Source: Parachlamydiales bacterium (lineage in GTDB: Bacteria; Chlamydiota; Chlamydiia; Chlamydiales; SM23-39). From it: a stretch of 64,000 nt of DNA. Of the stretch, positions 1 to 9,095 are shown one piece after another. The translations under genes and the position numbers were made by a program. Position 1 is the first letter of the stretch, and the number at the start of each line of letters is the position of its first letter. The stretch is taken from NCBI GenBank assembly GCA_015661075.1, contig JACVQJ010000019.1, positions 1 to 64,000 of the forward strand. Reading direction: 5' to 3'. The notes beneath the pieces are model-generated. The model did not search any database, was not told the origin of the DNA, and was given only the letters and a program-made list of their open reading frames with translations.

Positions 1-861
1 GACGATGTTTTTCGCCACATAGCGCGCGGCATAGGCCGCCGAGCGATCGACCTTGGAGGGATCTTTGCCGGAAAATGCGCCGCCGCCATGGCGCGCCATG
101 CCGCCATAACTGTCGACGATGATTTTTCGCCCCGTCAGTCCGCAATCGCCAAGCGGGCCGCCAATGACGAAGCGCCCGGTAGGATTGACGAGAAAGCGGG
201 TATTCTTGAGCCATTCATTCGGCAGTGTCGGTCGGATGATCTCTTCAATGACCCCCTCAATGAGTTGCGCTTGCGAAACATCGGGATGATGCTGCGTCGA
301 AACAATGACATTGTCAACACTATGAGGTTTTCCATTGACGTAGCGGATCGTCACCTGCGATTTGGCGTCGGGGCGCAGGAATGGTAGAATTCCTTTTTTT
401 CTAACTACAGACTGCCGGAGCATCAGGCGGTGGGCATAGGCAATGGGAGCGGGCATCAAAACATCGGTCTCATTGCTGGCATAGCCAAACATGAGGCCCT
501 GATCCCCTGCGCCCTGCTCTTCTTTATTTTTCTGATCCAGGCCCATAGAAATATCAGCGGATTGCCGGCCAATTGCCGTGATCACGGCGCAGGTATTGGC
601 ATCAAATCCCAGATCCGAGCTGGTATATCCGATATCTTCAATGACCCTGCGCACGACAGACTCTACATCGATCTGAGCACTGGTCGTAATTTCTCCACCG
701 AGAAACACCATGCCTGTTTTGACCATCGTCTCGCAAGCGACGCGCCCAGCTGTGTCCTGTCCCAGAACGGCATCAAGCACAGCGTCGGAGATCTGATCGG
801 CCATTTTATCCGGATGACCTTCGGAAACGGATTCTGAAGTGAATAAAAAATCGTTTTGCAT
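1..861 (-). CDS. metK: S-adenosylmethionine synthetase, C-terminus beyond window edge
   Basis: Makes S-adenosylmethionine from methionine and ATP in the cytoplasm. Read on the minus strand from the ATG at 861, the frame stays open to base 1, giving 287 residues of a family normally near 385, so roughly 100 C-terminal residues lie outside the window. Visible family motifs are SEGHPDK near residue 11, the ATP-loop [25 protein letters not shown] and [19 protein letters not shown] close to the edge. Classical Chlamydia species take up SAM and lack metK, so its presence fits an environmental chlamydia with more biosynthetic capacity (family knowledge). The 222 bases upstream hold a diverged repeat but no recognisable SAM riboswitch. 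Confidence 0.95.
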   Translation of the reverse strand, partial: MQNDFLFTSESVSEGHPDKMADQISDAVLDAVLGQDTAGRVACETMVKTGMVFLGGEITTSAQIDVESVVRRVIEDIGYTSSDLGFDANTCAVITAIGRQSADISMGLDQKNKEEQGAGDQGLMFGYASNETDVLMPAPIAYAHRLMLRQSVVRKKGILPFLRPDAKSQVTIRYVNGKPHSVDNVIVSTQHHPDVSQAQLIEGVIEEIIRPTLPNEWLKNTRFLVNPTGRFVIGGPLGDCGLTGRKIIVDSYGGMARHGGGAFSGKDPSKVDRSAAYAARYVAKNIV

Positions 862-916
862 AATTATTATCTCATAAACCAATTCTCAACTAGGATATCA
901 ATTGGCAATTTTGTTT

Positions 917-971
917 CGAGAAAAAAATCGCAAATATCGTTTAATTTCCCAAACAACTCAACGCGAGCGCG
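917..971. repeat. diverged 55-bp repeat, copy 1
   Basis: This stretch upstream of metK aligns over its whole length with 2959-3013. Both run from CGAGAAAAAA through CAAACAACT(C/T)AACGC to a CGC-rich end, with about three quarters of positions identical. The copies lie upstream of metK and of the Phd/PIN operon and flank the AAA ATPase. They may be relics of one ancestral sequence or a shared regulatory region; nothing visible decides between these. Confidence 0.5.
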
Positions 972-1083
972 TTACTCATTACAGCCAAGCATGCCGTTAC
1001 CCTATTCCCGTCTTTCCAGCTCTCGATCTTACGAACGAGGCAGCGAGTAATAACAATCCGCTTCTTGTTCAATCTAGCCTGAT

Positions 1084-2517
1084 TCATTCCAATAATTGAG
1101 AAAAATCAATGATCTTATCAAAATAGCCCGCATCTGAAACACCCTCATCAACCCCATTTACATGAATGAGGACAGGCCTGATTGAAAAATGCCTTGGAAC
1201 CATTAATCGCCTTCTCTTTTCTTCCATTTCTTCGAGAATTTTTTTCTCAATCTTATCCTTCTTAAATTTAACTTCGCATAAATACAGGGTATGAAACCGG
1301 GTTTGTATCATATAGTCAATTTGGCATCCCGGCTGCTTTGTTGTCGGGCTTTGAAAAAACGGCCCATCCATTACCACTTCATCGACGGAAACATTCAGCA
1401 TCTCCCAAAGAGTTTTAAAGTTATGGGTAACAAGGTTTTCAAACTGCAGTCCCATCACTCCTTCCCAGCCAGGAAGATTATTCAGCATCGACTCCGGCAC
1501 TTTCTCTTGTTCTATTTTAACGCGATTGGGAGCAACGTATTTCAGGTAGAAGCGCAAATAGTTATCGCTTAGTCTATAACGGCTCAACTTACTGTACTTC
1601 CCACTTTTCAGATTCCACGTAAACTCTCTTCTTACAAAACCAGCCTTTACCAATTCATCCAGGTATTGACTGTATAGCCCTCCTTGCCTTTTACCCAGTT
1701 CTATGCAAATTTCAGCGAGTTCCTTCGGCCCGCCGGCAAGGCAAGTCACGATCTCTTTATGACTTCCTTTGCGACGAGAAAAAAGATCTGAGAATATCTC
1801 ATCGAATTCGCGAACAAGCAAACCGCCTTTTGCAAAACATAAATCTCTAATATTTTGTTCCGCGGATAAATGTGGCTTAATACGCTCCAAATAGAACGGT
1901 ACTCCTCCGGTTACAGATAAAACTTTAAATTTCTCATAAGCGGTAATACGCGTTTCCTTGGGATGCCAGAATGCATTGCATGATTTAAGAGGAAGTTCTT
2001 CGAGAACCATATCAATGACGATTCTTCCAAGGAATCCAGTGTTGCTAAGAATGTTCTTCTCAATCCAGGAAGAGATCGATCCGCAGAGCGCAAAAATGAG
2101 ATGAGGGTTCTTGCTAAAATACATGTCCCAGGCAGTTTTTAAATGGCCTAAAAATTCGGAATCTTTTCCTCCCATCCATGAAATTTCATCAAAGACAATC
2201 AGTACACGCCCTTTTTGGGTATGTTTGGAAAGATGCCAAAAGATATTTCCCCAATCATCCGGCTGGACGCCAGGAATGCCATTCCTCTCGAGCTGTTTCA
2301 CGAAAACAACGCGCTGCGACTGTGCTGTTGTCTTAAGCGCTGGAGGGTTTCCAGAAAAAAAATAACTCTTTATTTCTTTACCAAACTCGACAAGCAGCCT
2401 GCTTTTCCCGATCCTTCTTCTGCCTCGGACTACGATAAGATTCGCGCTTCTAGTGCTCAATAAGCCTTCGAGCCTGGCCATCTCAGCTTCACGGCCGACA
2501 AATTGGGCGGTTTTCAT
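1084..2517 (-). CDS. AAA family ATPase of the archaeal ATPase/DUF234 type
   Basis: A 477-residue P-loop ATPase resembling the archaeal-type ATPase family (ATPase_2 followed by a DUF234-like C-terminal nuclease-fold region). The Walker A motif RGRRRIGKSR is at residues 31-40 and the Walker B motif VLIVFDE ends at residue 111. The C-terminal part carries a conserved DYM...EVKFKK pattern typical of the restriction-endonuclease-like domain. The chosen start is the ATG at 2517, preceded by a good AGGAGA ribosome site; an in-frame GTG lies six codons upstream. The ribosome site directly abuts the end of a dispersed repeat (2527-2669). Such ATPases are often mobile or accessory; the cellular role is unknown. 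Confidence 0.85.
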   Translation of the reverse strand: MKTAQFVGREAEMARLEGLLSTRSANLIVVRGRRRIGKSRLLVEFGKEIKSYFFSGNPPALKTTAQSQRVVFVKQLERNGIPGVQPDDWGNIFWHLSKHTQKGRVLIVFDEISWMGGKDSEFLGHLKTAWDMYFSKNPHLIFALCGSISSWIEKNILSNTGFLGRIVIDMVLEELPLKSCNAFWHPKETRITAYEKFKVLSVTGGVPFYLERIKPHLSAEQNIRDLCFAKGGLLVREFDEIFSDLFSRRKGSHKEIVTCLAGGPKELAEICIELGKRQGGLYSQYLDELVKAGFVRREFTWNLKSGKYSKLSRYRLSDNYLRFYLKYVAPNRVKIEQEKVPESMLNNLPGWEGVMGLQFENLVTHNFKTLWEMLNVSVDEVVMDGPFFQSPTTKQPGCQIDYMIQTRFHTLYLCEVKFKKDKIEKKILEEMEEKRRRLMVPRHFSIRPVLIHVNGVDEGVSDAGYFDKIIDFSQLLE

Positions 2518-2526
2518 GAAATCTCC

Positions 2527-2669
2527 TGAACGCACTGCTTGCCTAGAGTCCCATCCCTTTAGGGGTGGGTCTAGGCAAACTATTTTATGATGCGGTATGC
2601 GGCTTTAGCCGCACCGCCCCCTTAAAGCGGAGAAAGAATCTCCGCCTTTGAAGGAGGAAATTCTTCAAT
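2527..2669 (-). repeat. three-hairpin dispersed repeat (family A), copy 1
   Basis: Full-length copy in reverse orientation. Read on the minus strand it has a purine-rich first hairpin (AAGGAGG type), a second hairpin GCGGCTAAAGCCGC inside a longer GCGGTG...ACCGC stem, the spacer ATAAAAT, a third hairpin TTGCCTAGACCC...GGGACTCTAGGCAA and the terminal motif AGTGCGTTCA. Related copies lie at 22397, 22739, 33597, 42402, 51468, 57841, 59524 and 62857, with variants at 11901 and 40621. It ends directly at the ribosome site of the ATPase gene. Confidence 0.9.
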
Positions 2670-2697
2670 TTTAATCCTATGGTACCTTTTTTGAGGT

Positions 2698-2794
2698 AAT
2701 AAATCCATCCGCAAACAGCAGAAAAAGCGTTTTGCGGATGGATTTATTGAGCCAAAAACACATCCGCAAATGGAGTTTTTTGCTGTTTGCGGAT
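2698..2794. other. nested inverted repeats
   Basis: An 18-bp perfect inverted repeat has arms at 2698-2715 and 2731-2748 (core ATCCATCCGCAAA). The CCGCAAACAGC part of the left arm and loop also pairs with TGCTGTTTGCGG at about 2779-2792, so two alternative folds exist. It lies just behind the ancestral-looking end of the helicase gene copy at 2815-2850 and could be that gene's original terminator. There is no long T-tract, so a terminator role is inferred only from position. Confidence 0.6.
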
Positions 2795-2814
2795 ATTTAC
2801 GCCGAAATCCCCGG

Positions 2815-2850
2815 CTGAGGAACGTCTTTCCAAATCGCATCGAAGACGGC
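2815..2850 (-). repeat. remnant of the SNF2 helicase 3' end (left direct repeat)
   Basis: 36 bases match 3691-3726 with one mismatch. In the minus-strand reading they encode AVFDAIWKDVPQ, the C-terminus of the helicase at 3670-7404. Beyond the repeat this copy continues PGISA and a stop, while the intact gene continues SMISTN and a stop taken from toxin-module DNA. This copy therefore looks like the original gene end, separated from its gene by the inserted toxin-antitoxin stretch. Confidence 0.85.
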
Positions 2851-2897
2851 CAGTTGATTAGTAGTCAGCACTCAATCCATCAATTTTCTGATTGCTG

Positions 2898-2937
2898 AAA
2901 AAACGGCCAGAAAACTGTTTTTTTCTGGCCGTTTTTT
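2898..2937. terminator. bidirectional rho-independent terminator
   Basis: The arms AAAAAACGGCCAGAAA and TTTCTGGCCGTTTTTT form a strong stem with A and T tracts on either side, so the structure can terminate in both directions. It lies upstream of the toxin-antitoxin genes and insulates them from the ATPase side. Confidence 0.8.
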
Positions 2938-2958
2938 CTCTTGATCAAATGTTTAAGG

Positions 2959-3013
2959 CGAGAAAAAATCACAAATTTCAATAAATCTCGCAAACAACTT
3001 AACGCAAACGCTT
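2959..3013. repeat. diverged 55-bp repeat, copy 2
   Basis: Partner of 917-971. It sits about 70 bases before the antitoxin start and may contribute to that promoter region. Confidence 0.5.
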
Positions 3014-3049
3014 TAAAATAACATTTGCATTTATTTTCGATATAGACTA

Positions 3050-3063
3050 GACTAAGCTTAGTC
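3050..3063. promoter_or_regulatory. likely antitoxin operator
   Basis: A perfect 14-bp palindrome GACTAAGCTTAGTC lies 17 bases before the antitoxin ATG. Phd/YefM antitoxins usually repress their own operon by binding short palindromes at the promoter, so this is the best operator candidate. The role is inferred from position and symmetry. Confidence 0.55.
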
Positions 3064-3080
3064 CAAGCAAAGGGTGCTGT

Positions 3081-3311
3081 ATGCGAACTGTCAATATTCA
3101 TGAGGCGAAAACGCATTTTTCCAAGCTGGTGGATTCGGTCATGCATGGGAACGAAATCTTGATTGCCATGGCCGGGAAGCCGGTGGCTAAACTGATTCCT
3201 ATTAGCCAAAAACCGCAGAGAAAGTTTGGTGTACTCAAGGGTAAGATCAAAATTGCTAAGGATTTTGATGCTCCGTTAGCTGAAGAAGAACTATCTGATT
3301 TTGAGAAATAA
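3081..3311 (+). CDS. Phd/YefM-family antitoxin
   Basis: A 76-residue type II antitoxin. The N-terminal pattern MRTVNIHEAKTHFSKLVDSV followed by GKPVAKLIP is the typical Phd/YefM DNA-binding fold. The acidic C-terminus (ELSDFEK) is the part expected to wrap the toxin. An AAGGGTG ribosome site precedes the ATG by five bases, and the PIN toxin starts two bases after the stop, so the two are translated together. The palindrome at 3050-3063 suggests autorepression. The pair sits between 36-bp direct repeats derived from the neighbouring helicase gene. Confidence 0.92.
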   Translation: MRTVNIHEAKTHFSKLVDSVMHGNEILIAMAGKPVAKLIPISQKPQRKFGVLKGKIKIAKDFDAPLAEEELSDFEK

Positions 3312-3313
3312 TT

Positions 3314-3694
3314 ATGAGATTACTACTCGATACTCATGTCTTTTTGTGGTGCATTAAAAATGACCGGCGGCTTTCTAAAACAGTGCGCGGAAAGATTTCG
3401 CAAGCAACCGAAGTATATGTAAGTAGCGCGTCGATCTGGGAGGCGATGATCAAGATCAAGTTAAAAAAACTGGATGTTGATATCGGACAAATGGTCGATG
3501 CGATTTTTGAAAGCGGTTTTTTAGAATTGCCCATTACGGCCAAACACGCCGCCACCATATCCTGTCTTTCCGACATTCATCGGGATCCTTTTGACCGGAT
3601 CCTCATTGCGCAGGCGATCTACGAGCCATTGACATTTATCACTGCAGACCATGAACTCAAGAACTATTCTCAGTTAGTCGAAATCATCGACTGA
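3314..3694 (+). CDS. PIN-domain (VapC-like) toxin ribonuclease
   Basis: A 126-residue PIN-domain protein and the toxin partner of the preceding antitoxin. Acidic metal-binding residues are visible in LLLDTHVFLW at the N-terminus, in the central IWEAMIK and in DPFDRILIAQA toward the C-terminus. PIN toxins are Mg-dependent ribonucleases, usually against tRNA or rRNA; the target here cannot be read. Its last 25 bases overlap the 3' end of the convergent SNF2 helicase gene, so the insertion of this pair replaced the last codons of the helicase. Confidence 0.92.
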   Translation: MRLLLDTHVFLWCIKNDRRLSKTVRGKISQATEVYVSSASIWEAMIKIKLKKLDVDIGQMVDAIFESGFLELPITAKHAATISCLSDIHRDPFDRILIAQAIYEPLTFITADHELKNYSQLVEIID

Positions 3695-6600
3695 GGAACG
3701 TCTTTCCAGATCGCATCGAAGACGGCGAGCAGCTCCTCGCGATTGAGATAGCTGATCTGATCAGCCTCATCCTGCCCGATGAGATCTTCCAGAAGTCCCT
3801 TTTTCTTTTCGATGAGCGCATGAATATGCTCTTCAATCGTGTTTTTCGTGACGAGCTTGAAGACCTGCACGCCGCGGTTTTGGCCGATGCGGTGGACGCG
3901 GTCGGTGGCCTGGTTTTCCTTGGCGGGGTTCCACCAGCGATCATAATGGATGACGATCGACGCGACGGTCAGGTCAATGCCGACGCCGGCGGCGAGCAGC
4001 GACGCGACGAACACTTCGCACTGCGGATTGTCACGGAAACGGCGCAGCTGTTCGGCTCGGTCGCGCGTCGAGCCCTTGATCGACGCGAACCCAATCCCCT
4101 TCTTCCGGAGATGCGCCTCGATGATGGCGAGCATGTCGAGATACTGCGAGAAGACGACAATCTTCTGGCCGCTATCGCGCGCTTCGTTGATCAGCTCGAC
4201 GAAAAGATCCCACTTGCCCGATGAATGGGAGGTGTAATTCTTGACATCGCCCATTCTAAGCGACGGATGATCGCAGATTTGCTTGAGCGACGAGAGCACC
4301 GAAAAGACATGCACATAGGGCACGGGCTTGGCGGGGTCCTTTAGATCCTGATACACCGTTTCGCGCATATGTTGGGCGACCTCGCGGTACATCTCTTTTT
4401 GCTCATCGGCCAGATCGCAATAAGAAATTTCTTCGATTTTTTCCGGCAAATCGGTGAGCACTTCGCTTTTCTTGCGGCGCAAAAGAAATGGCTTGATCAG
4501 ACGATGGAGCAACGCTTTTTTCTCCATGTCCTGATTTTTTTCGATCGGTTTGATGAAGAGCTCGCGGAAAACGGCATCGCCCGGCAAATAGCCCGGCAAA
4601 ACGATGTCGTAGAGCGACTTCAGCTCCCGAATGCGGTTTTCGATCGGCGTGCCGGTGAGGCCGAGACGCATGCGGGCCGGAATCGCACACAGCGCCTGAT
4701 GGGTTTGCGAGGCGTGGTTTTTCGCTATCTGGATCTCGTCGAAAATGGCGATCTCGATCGAAAAGGGCCGTAAATCCTCGCGTCCGGTGCGCAGAATGCC
4801 ATAGGAGGTGAGCAGCAAATCATAATCCGTTTCGAAATGATCCAGCGTGCGAGCCAATCCATAAAAAATACAGACGCGTAAATCCGGCAAAAAGCGCCGG
4901 AGCAGCTCCTGCCAGTGATAAATCACCGAAGTGGGACAGACGACGAGGTATTTGTTATGGCGGTCGGAATCCTCGTTCATCGACGCCGCGAGCAAAGCCA
5001 TCGCCTGGTGCGTCTTGCCGAGCCCCATATCGTCGCATAAGAGCCCAGAAAGGCCGTGGCAATAGAGAAACCAGAGCCACTGAACGCCCAGCTCCTGATA
5101 GGGGCGCAGGGTGGATTTAAGGCGGCTGAGATCGAGATGCCGATGGCTCTCGAAGCGATCGAGCTCTTCCAATAAAGCGCGCGTCTCTTTCATGCCAGGA
5201 TCGTCGCCGTGCGGCGGCCGCACCTCTTCAAAGACGGTCAGACGGATCCATTCCATAATATTCAGACGGATCACTCCGCGCTTGCGATCGATGCGGCGTT
5301 TGGGGAGCTGGCGGATCCAGTTGTAGCGCATCTCTTTGAGATGTACGAGTCCCGCGGATGAGAACAGATAGCTTCTTTTGGCCTGGAACGCGTCCCAAAT
5401 AGAAAAAAGATCCACTGACCCCAACTCGGAAACATAGACGGCATCGACGAGCCATTCGGCAATGCGCTTTTTGCGATCGCGCGTAATCTTGCGGATGTTC
5501 AAATGCATCTGCTGGGGGCGCATCAGGCGCGGATCGATCTCGAGGGTAAAGGCCTTGAGCGGCTCGAGATCGTACACTAAAAATGCCGCTTCCTGATGCT
5601 GCGGCAAAACCATTTTCGTGCGATAGCGCTCCGGAAGCCGCGATGCGGGCGGCAGCTCTGAAAACCCTTCCATGGGCGCGAAGACAAAATCGCCGTAAAA
5701 GGAGACATTGGCGCTATCGATGCCGGTTGCGAATTCGCGCTTCGGTTCAATCGCAATGCGCCCTTCCCCGTTCACTTGAATCGCCAGCCCTACTTTCACA
5801 ATGGGCGAGCGGCTGGCAAAGAATCCCTTTACCTGCTCAAGATCGTCTTTATGCGACGCCAGAAAAGAACCGATCTCCTCTTTGGGAACGATCAGCCCGG
5901 GATGAAGAGGCAGCCGTCCGCGGTTTTGCTTCTTCATGTAAAACCCCTGGCCGCGAATATAAACCCACTCGTCCAGATCGATCGCCTCTTCAAACTGATC
6001 GGGAAAATCGATTTGCGCGCCAAAGAGCAGCCCCCCATCGCCCGTAAAGGCATAGGTCAGGTGCGCCTCCAGCGATCCGAGATGGGTCTGAAAACCGGGG
6101 AACTGATGCAGCCAATGGCGATGGCGGTTCACAAAGTCCGCCACTTCCCCCTGCAAAACAATCTTTTCCCTTGTGTCGAACATCGGCTCTTCCAGCAGCC
6201 AAAAACCTCGCGCAGACACAGGCGCCGGCAAATAAACCCAGGGGAAAAAGCAGGCGGCCTGCGGCTGAGTGAGATCTTTCGGCTCAAACACATACAGATC
6301 GATATGCAGGCGGGCCGCTTCATCGAAATGGAGCAGATAGCGCGCCGGGATTGATTCGAGATGAATGGGGACATCGATGGATTTTTGGATCGTCTTCGCC
6401 GAACGGTTGAGGAAAGCAGAGATCTCCGCCTCTTCCACCTGGCCGCCGCGCAGCCACGGATCAGTATGCTGACGGTAAAAGCCTTTCCCCGCAACGTATA
6501 GCCATTCGCCGATCTCGACGCCGGCTATGGATCCTTTCACCGGCTCGTCCTTGCTCTCGACAAACATTGATCGCAAATCAGGGTCATAGTGAATGCGCCT

Positions 6601-7404
6601 TTCCTTGTCCTCGGCCTCAACAAATACCTGCAAAGGGGAATACACCGTGGACAGAGCCGGAATGAGCCAGGGCCAGTTAACGTCGGAGATATAAAAACGG
6701 ACTGAACAATCGCGAAAGACAATGACCATCTCGTGCGGCACCAGCTTCGGCGAGCCCGGAAAAGAGATCGTATATTCTTCGCCCTCATCGCACAGCCACA
6801 TCACCCATTTAGCCAGATCGGACCAAAAAGAGAGCTCATAGCTCAGCAAATGAGAGGCATGCCCCTCGCGCCACTGCACGATTTCATCCGGAGACAGATT
6901 GGAAAACTTGATGGACGTCTCTTCCGTTTCTACAACTCTTTGATCGACGATTTTTTGCAGCCTATGGATCGAAGGAGCGTTGAGCGCTTCAATGAAAAAC
7001 AGCTTCTTTTTCGTGTTGGATGTGCAATAGTAGGCCATCTCGCCGCTTTTTTTGAGACAGTCCGTTTCATAGCCGTGCCGTTTGCTGGCCATCTGAAAGA
7101 GGCGGTTCCAGAGCGATTTTTTGAAGCGGACGTGCAACGGCTCCTTGCAGGCGTTGAAAATCCGCAGCCAGGCGGCCGCCAGATGCGGACACCCTTCGCC
7201 ATTTTCTGAAACTTTGCATGTGCAAAACGAATCTGTCAGCACCCCCTCATCGGTGATCTGCAAAAAAGGGAAAAAGGAAGTCTTGCGATCCTCGACTTCG
7301 ACCTGATAGGTGCCGCGGGAATACGCAGGCTCGCCAACAGCGTGGATCTTCAATAGAGTGAGCGCCTGCTTTTCATAAACAGATACGAACCGAGGCTGAT
7401 CCAT
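3670..7404 (-). CDS. SWIM zinc-finger SNF2/DEAD-box helicase
   Basis: A 1244-residue Swi2/Snf2-type ATPase of the kind found in all chlamydiae. A SWIM zinc motif (CTCKV...CPHLAAA) lies near residues 60-80, followed by a long family-specific region. The SNF2 ATPase core has motif I DDMGLGKT near residue 791 and a DEIQ box near 887, and the helicase C lobe has RVHRIGQ near 1170. It probably remodels protein-DNA or RNA polymerase complexes; the precise substrate is unknown. The last six codons (SMISTN) come from DNA of the inserted toxin module. A remnant of what looks like the original end lies at 2815-2850, beyond the toxin-antitoxin genes. Gene GC content is high, as in other core genes here. 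Confidence 0.93.
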   Translation of the reverse strand: MDQPRFVSVYEKQALTLLKIHAVGEPAYSRGTYQVEVEDRKTSFFPFLQITDEGVLTDSFCTCKVSENGEGCPHLAAAWLRIFNACKEPLHVRFKKSLWNRLFQMASKRHGYETDCLKKSGEMAYYCTSNTKKKLFFIEALNAPSIHRLQKIVDQRVVETEETSIKFSNLSPDEIVQWREGHASHLLSYELSFWSDLAKWVMWLCDEGEEYTISFPGSPKLVPHEMVIVFRDCSVRFYISDVNWPWLIPALSTVYSPLQVFVEAEDKERRIHYDPDLRSMFVESKDEPVKGSIAGVEIGEWLYVAGKGFYRQHTDPWLRGGQVEEAEISAFLNRSAKTIQKSIDVPIHLESIPARYLLHFDEAARLHIDLYVFEPKDLTQPQAACFFPWVYLPAPVSARGFWLLEEPMFDTREKIVLQGEVADFVNRHRHWLHQFPGFQTHLGSLEAHLTYAFTGDGGLLFGAQIDFPDQFEEAIDLDEWVYIRGQGFYMKKQNRGRLPLHPGLIVPKEEIGSFLASHKDDLEQVKGFFASRSPIVKVGLAIQVNGEGRIAIEPKREFATGIDSANVSFYGDFVFAPMEGFSELPPASRLPERYRTKMVLPQHQEAAFLVYDLEPLKAFTLEIDPRLMRPQQMHLNIRKITRDRKKRIAEWLVDAVYVSELGSVDLFSIWDAFQAKRSYLFSSAGLVHLKEMRYNWIRQLPKRRIDRKRGVIRLNIMEWIRLTVFEEVRPPHGDDPGMKETRALLEELDRFESHRHLDLSRLKSTLRPYQELGVQWLWFLYCHGLSGLLCDDMGLGKTHQAMALLAASMNEDSDRHNKYLVVCPTSVIYHWQELLRRFLPDLRVCIFYGLARTLDHFETDYDLLLTSYGILRTGREDLRPFSIEIAIFDEIQIAKNHASQTHQALCAIPARMRLGLTGTPIENRIRELKSLYDIVLPGYLPGDAVFRELFIKPIEKNQDMEKKALLHRLIKPFLLRRKKSEVLTDLPEKIEEISYCDLADEQKEMYREVAQHMRETVYQDLKDPAKPVPYVHVFSVLSSLKQICDHPSLRMGDVKNYTSHSSGKWDLFVELINEARDSGQKIVVFSQYLDMLAIIEAHLRKKGIGFASIKGSTRDRAEQLRRFRDNPQCEVFVASLLAAGVGIDLTVASIVIHYDRWWNPAKENQATDRVHRIGQNRGVQVFKLVTKNTIEEHIHALIEKKKGLLEDLIGQDEADQISYLNREELLAVFDAIWKDVPQSMISTN

Positions 7405-7515
7405 CGCTTTGGTGCCTATGTAGACCTTCCTCCCATTCTACGGCTCCATGAATTTTGGGTGTATTAAATAAACAATTTTGGGCTATGCTTCTCGCACTAT
7501 TTACGATACACAATT

Positions 7516-8421
7516 ATGATCGAGGCTAGAAATAATAACATCCCACAGAACAAATTTTATTACGTCGCTCAACCCTTTTTTTATATAGCACGACGAATTG
7601 TTGAAATATGCAGAACAACACTTGTAAATATTACTGATTTTATTCTACCCAAAAACCCCATCACGCATCGGCGAGAAATTCGGCTGCTGCCTTATTGGCT
7701 CGAGCGATCTCTGGCAGAAAAAAAACTTCAAAAAGAAATCAAATTGAGCAGCGGCGAATTCGTTGATGAGCCGATAAAAGCAAGAGTGAACTCTATTTTT
7801 CAAAGACTAGTCGCTCAGTGTGAATGTAAAGATGTTTTTAATTGGGAGATTAAAATAGTTAATGATCCAAAAATTGAAGCATTTGCGTTAATGGCCGGTA
7901 AAATCATCATCGGAGCTAACTATGTGCAAAATCTCTGCAGGAAAGAAAATGCGGATGATTTGATTGCCGCAACGATCAGCCACGAAATCGTTCATATTTG
8001 CGCAAGAGATTACGCTAAAGTAGCGTACGAATATCGCGTTGGTATATTTTTTCAAATATTTGGCATCTCATTGATCGCCAACCGCTTCTTACCTCCTGTA
8101 GATGAACAGGATCTGGAACCGATCCATCGCTGCAATCTTTCACTTTTTCAACGATTCCGGGAAAGATTATCGGGTCAATTATTATTTTACGCCTGCTGTC
8201 GCTTTGCTGAACTGCGCGCAGACAAACACGGCCTCACATATATGCGAAAAGCAGGGTTCAACTTGCAAGCGGCTCCTGAGCTTCAAGGCTATTTTAAATC
8301 CGGCAAGGAACATCGAAGAAAGCAACCGGACTCTTCACCGAAGAACAAAGCATTACATACACATCCCAACAAAGACCAACGTATCGATGCTATTAATACA
8401 GCAATTAAAGAAATCACTTAA
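7516..8421 (+). CDS. M48-family zinc metallopeptidase
   Basis: A 301-residue M48 peptidase (Ste24/HtpX/BepA superfamily). The zinc site HEIVH is at residues 156-160 and the third ligand is E232 in AELRADKHG. The substrate-strand pattern [18 protein letters not shown] precedes it at 116-133, as in M48 enzymes. A hydrophobic stretch at about 174-192 may be membrane-associated, but there is no clear signal peptide. The gene is AT-rich compared with its neighbours, and its stop overlaps the convergent clpP end by eight bases. The substrate is unknown; envelope or membrane protein quality control would be usual. Confidence 0.85.
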   Translation: MIEARNNNIPQNKFYYVAQPFFYIARRIVEICRTTLVNITDFILPKNPITHRREIRLLPYWLERSLAEKKLQKEIKLSSGEFVDEPIKARVNSIFQRLVAQCECKDVFNWEIKIVNDPKIEAFALMAGKIIIGANYVQNLCRKENADDLIAATISHEIVHICARDYAKVAYEYRVGIFFQIFGISLIANRFLPPVDEQDLEPIHRCNLSLFQRFRERLSGQLLFYACCRFAELRADKHGLTYMRKAGFNLQAAPELQGYFKSGKEHRRKQPDSSPKNKALHTHPNKDQRIDAINTAIKEIT

Positions 8422-9046
8422 GGAGCGGCTCGACTTCCTTGTACGAGCTGACGATCTGGTCGAGCAATCCAAACTCGAGCGCCTCTTGCGCCGTCATCCA
8501 GTTGTCGCGGTTGATCGCTTTTTCGATGGCTGTCACATCCTTGCCCGTTGACTGGGAATAGATTTCGACGATCATGGCGCGCGTCTTGAGCATCTCTTTG
8601 GCCTGGATGTCGAGATCGGTCGCCTGTCCGCGGATAACGCCGCCAATGAGCGGCTGGTGAATCATGATCCGCGCGTTGGGCGTTGCCAGCCGTTTGCCCT
8701 TCACTGCACTGAGCGAGAGCAGAGAACCCATGGATGCGGCCAACCCGGTCACCATCGTGATCACGGGCGAAGAAATCATCTTGATCTGATCCCAGATAGC
8801 AAATCCCGAATCGACCGACCCGCCGGGCGAATTGATCACAAACAAAATGGGCTTGCCCGGAGCGATCTGATCGAGATACCAGAGTTTGCGGATGATATCT
8901 TTGGCCGTATCGGAATCGACGCCATCGGACAGGAAAATACGCCGCTTTTCGAGCATGGCCTGATCGATTTTATCATTGAGGCCTTTCGGGGCTTTTTCTG
9001 CGCCTTCCGACTCTTTCACTGGGGGCTCTTCTTTCGATGGCTTCAC
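8414..9046 (-). CDS. clpP: ATP-dependent Clp protease proteolytic subunit
   Basis: A 210-residue ClpP serine peptidase that forms the barrel working with ClpX or ClpC. The catalytic triad is visible as S105 in [11 protein letters not shown]130 in MIHQPLIGG and D181 in RDNWM. The start is a GTG preceded by GAGGAGAT, with no better in-frame ATG. The N-terminal 25 residues are charged and longer than in E. coli ClpP. It lies next to glyA as in C. trachomatis (CT431-CT432), which supports the clpP1 assignment. Confidence 0.95.
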   Translation of the reverse strand: MKPSKEEPPVKESEGAEKAPKGLNDKIDQAMLEKRRIFLSDGVDSDTAKDIIRKLWYLDQIAPGKPILFVINSPGGSVDSGFAIWDQIKMISSPVITMVTGLAASMGSLLSLSAVKGKRLATPNARIMIHQPLIGGVIRGQATDLDIQAKEMLKTRAMIVEIYSQSTGKDVTAIEKAINRDNWMTAQEALEFGLLDQIVSSYKEVEPLLK

Positions 9047-9095
9047 GGCAATATCTCCTCGTTATCTAAACCTGATTCTCTCGATTCTCACTATT

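Noticed and set aside
862-1083. SAM riboswitch upstream of metK
   Set aside because: The leader was read on the minus strand; no SAM-I, SAM-II or SAM-IV core motif or terminator hairpin could be recognised.
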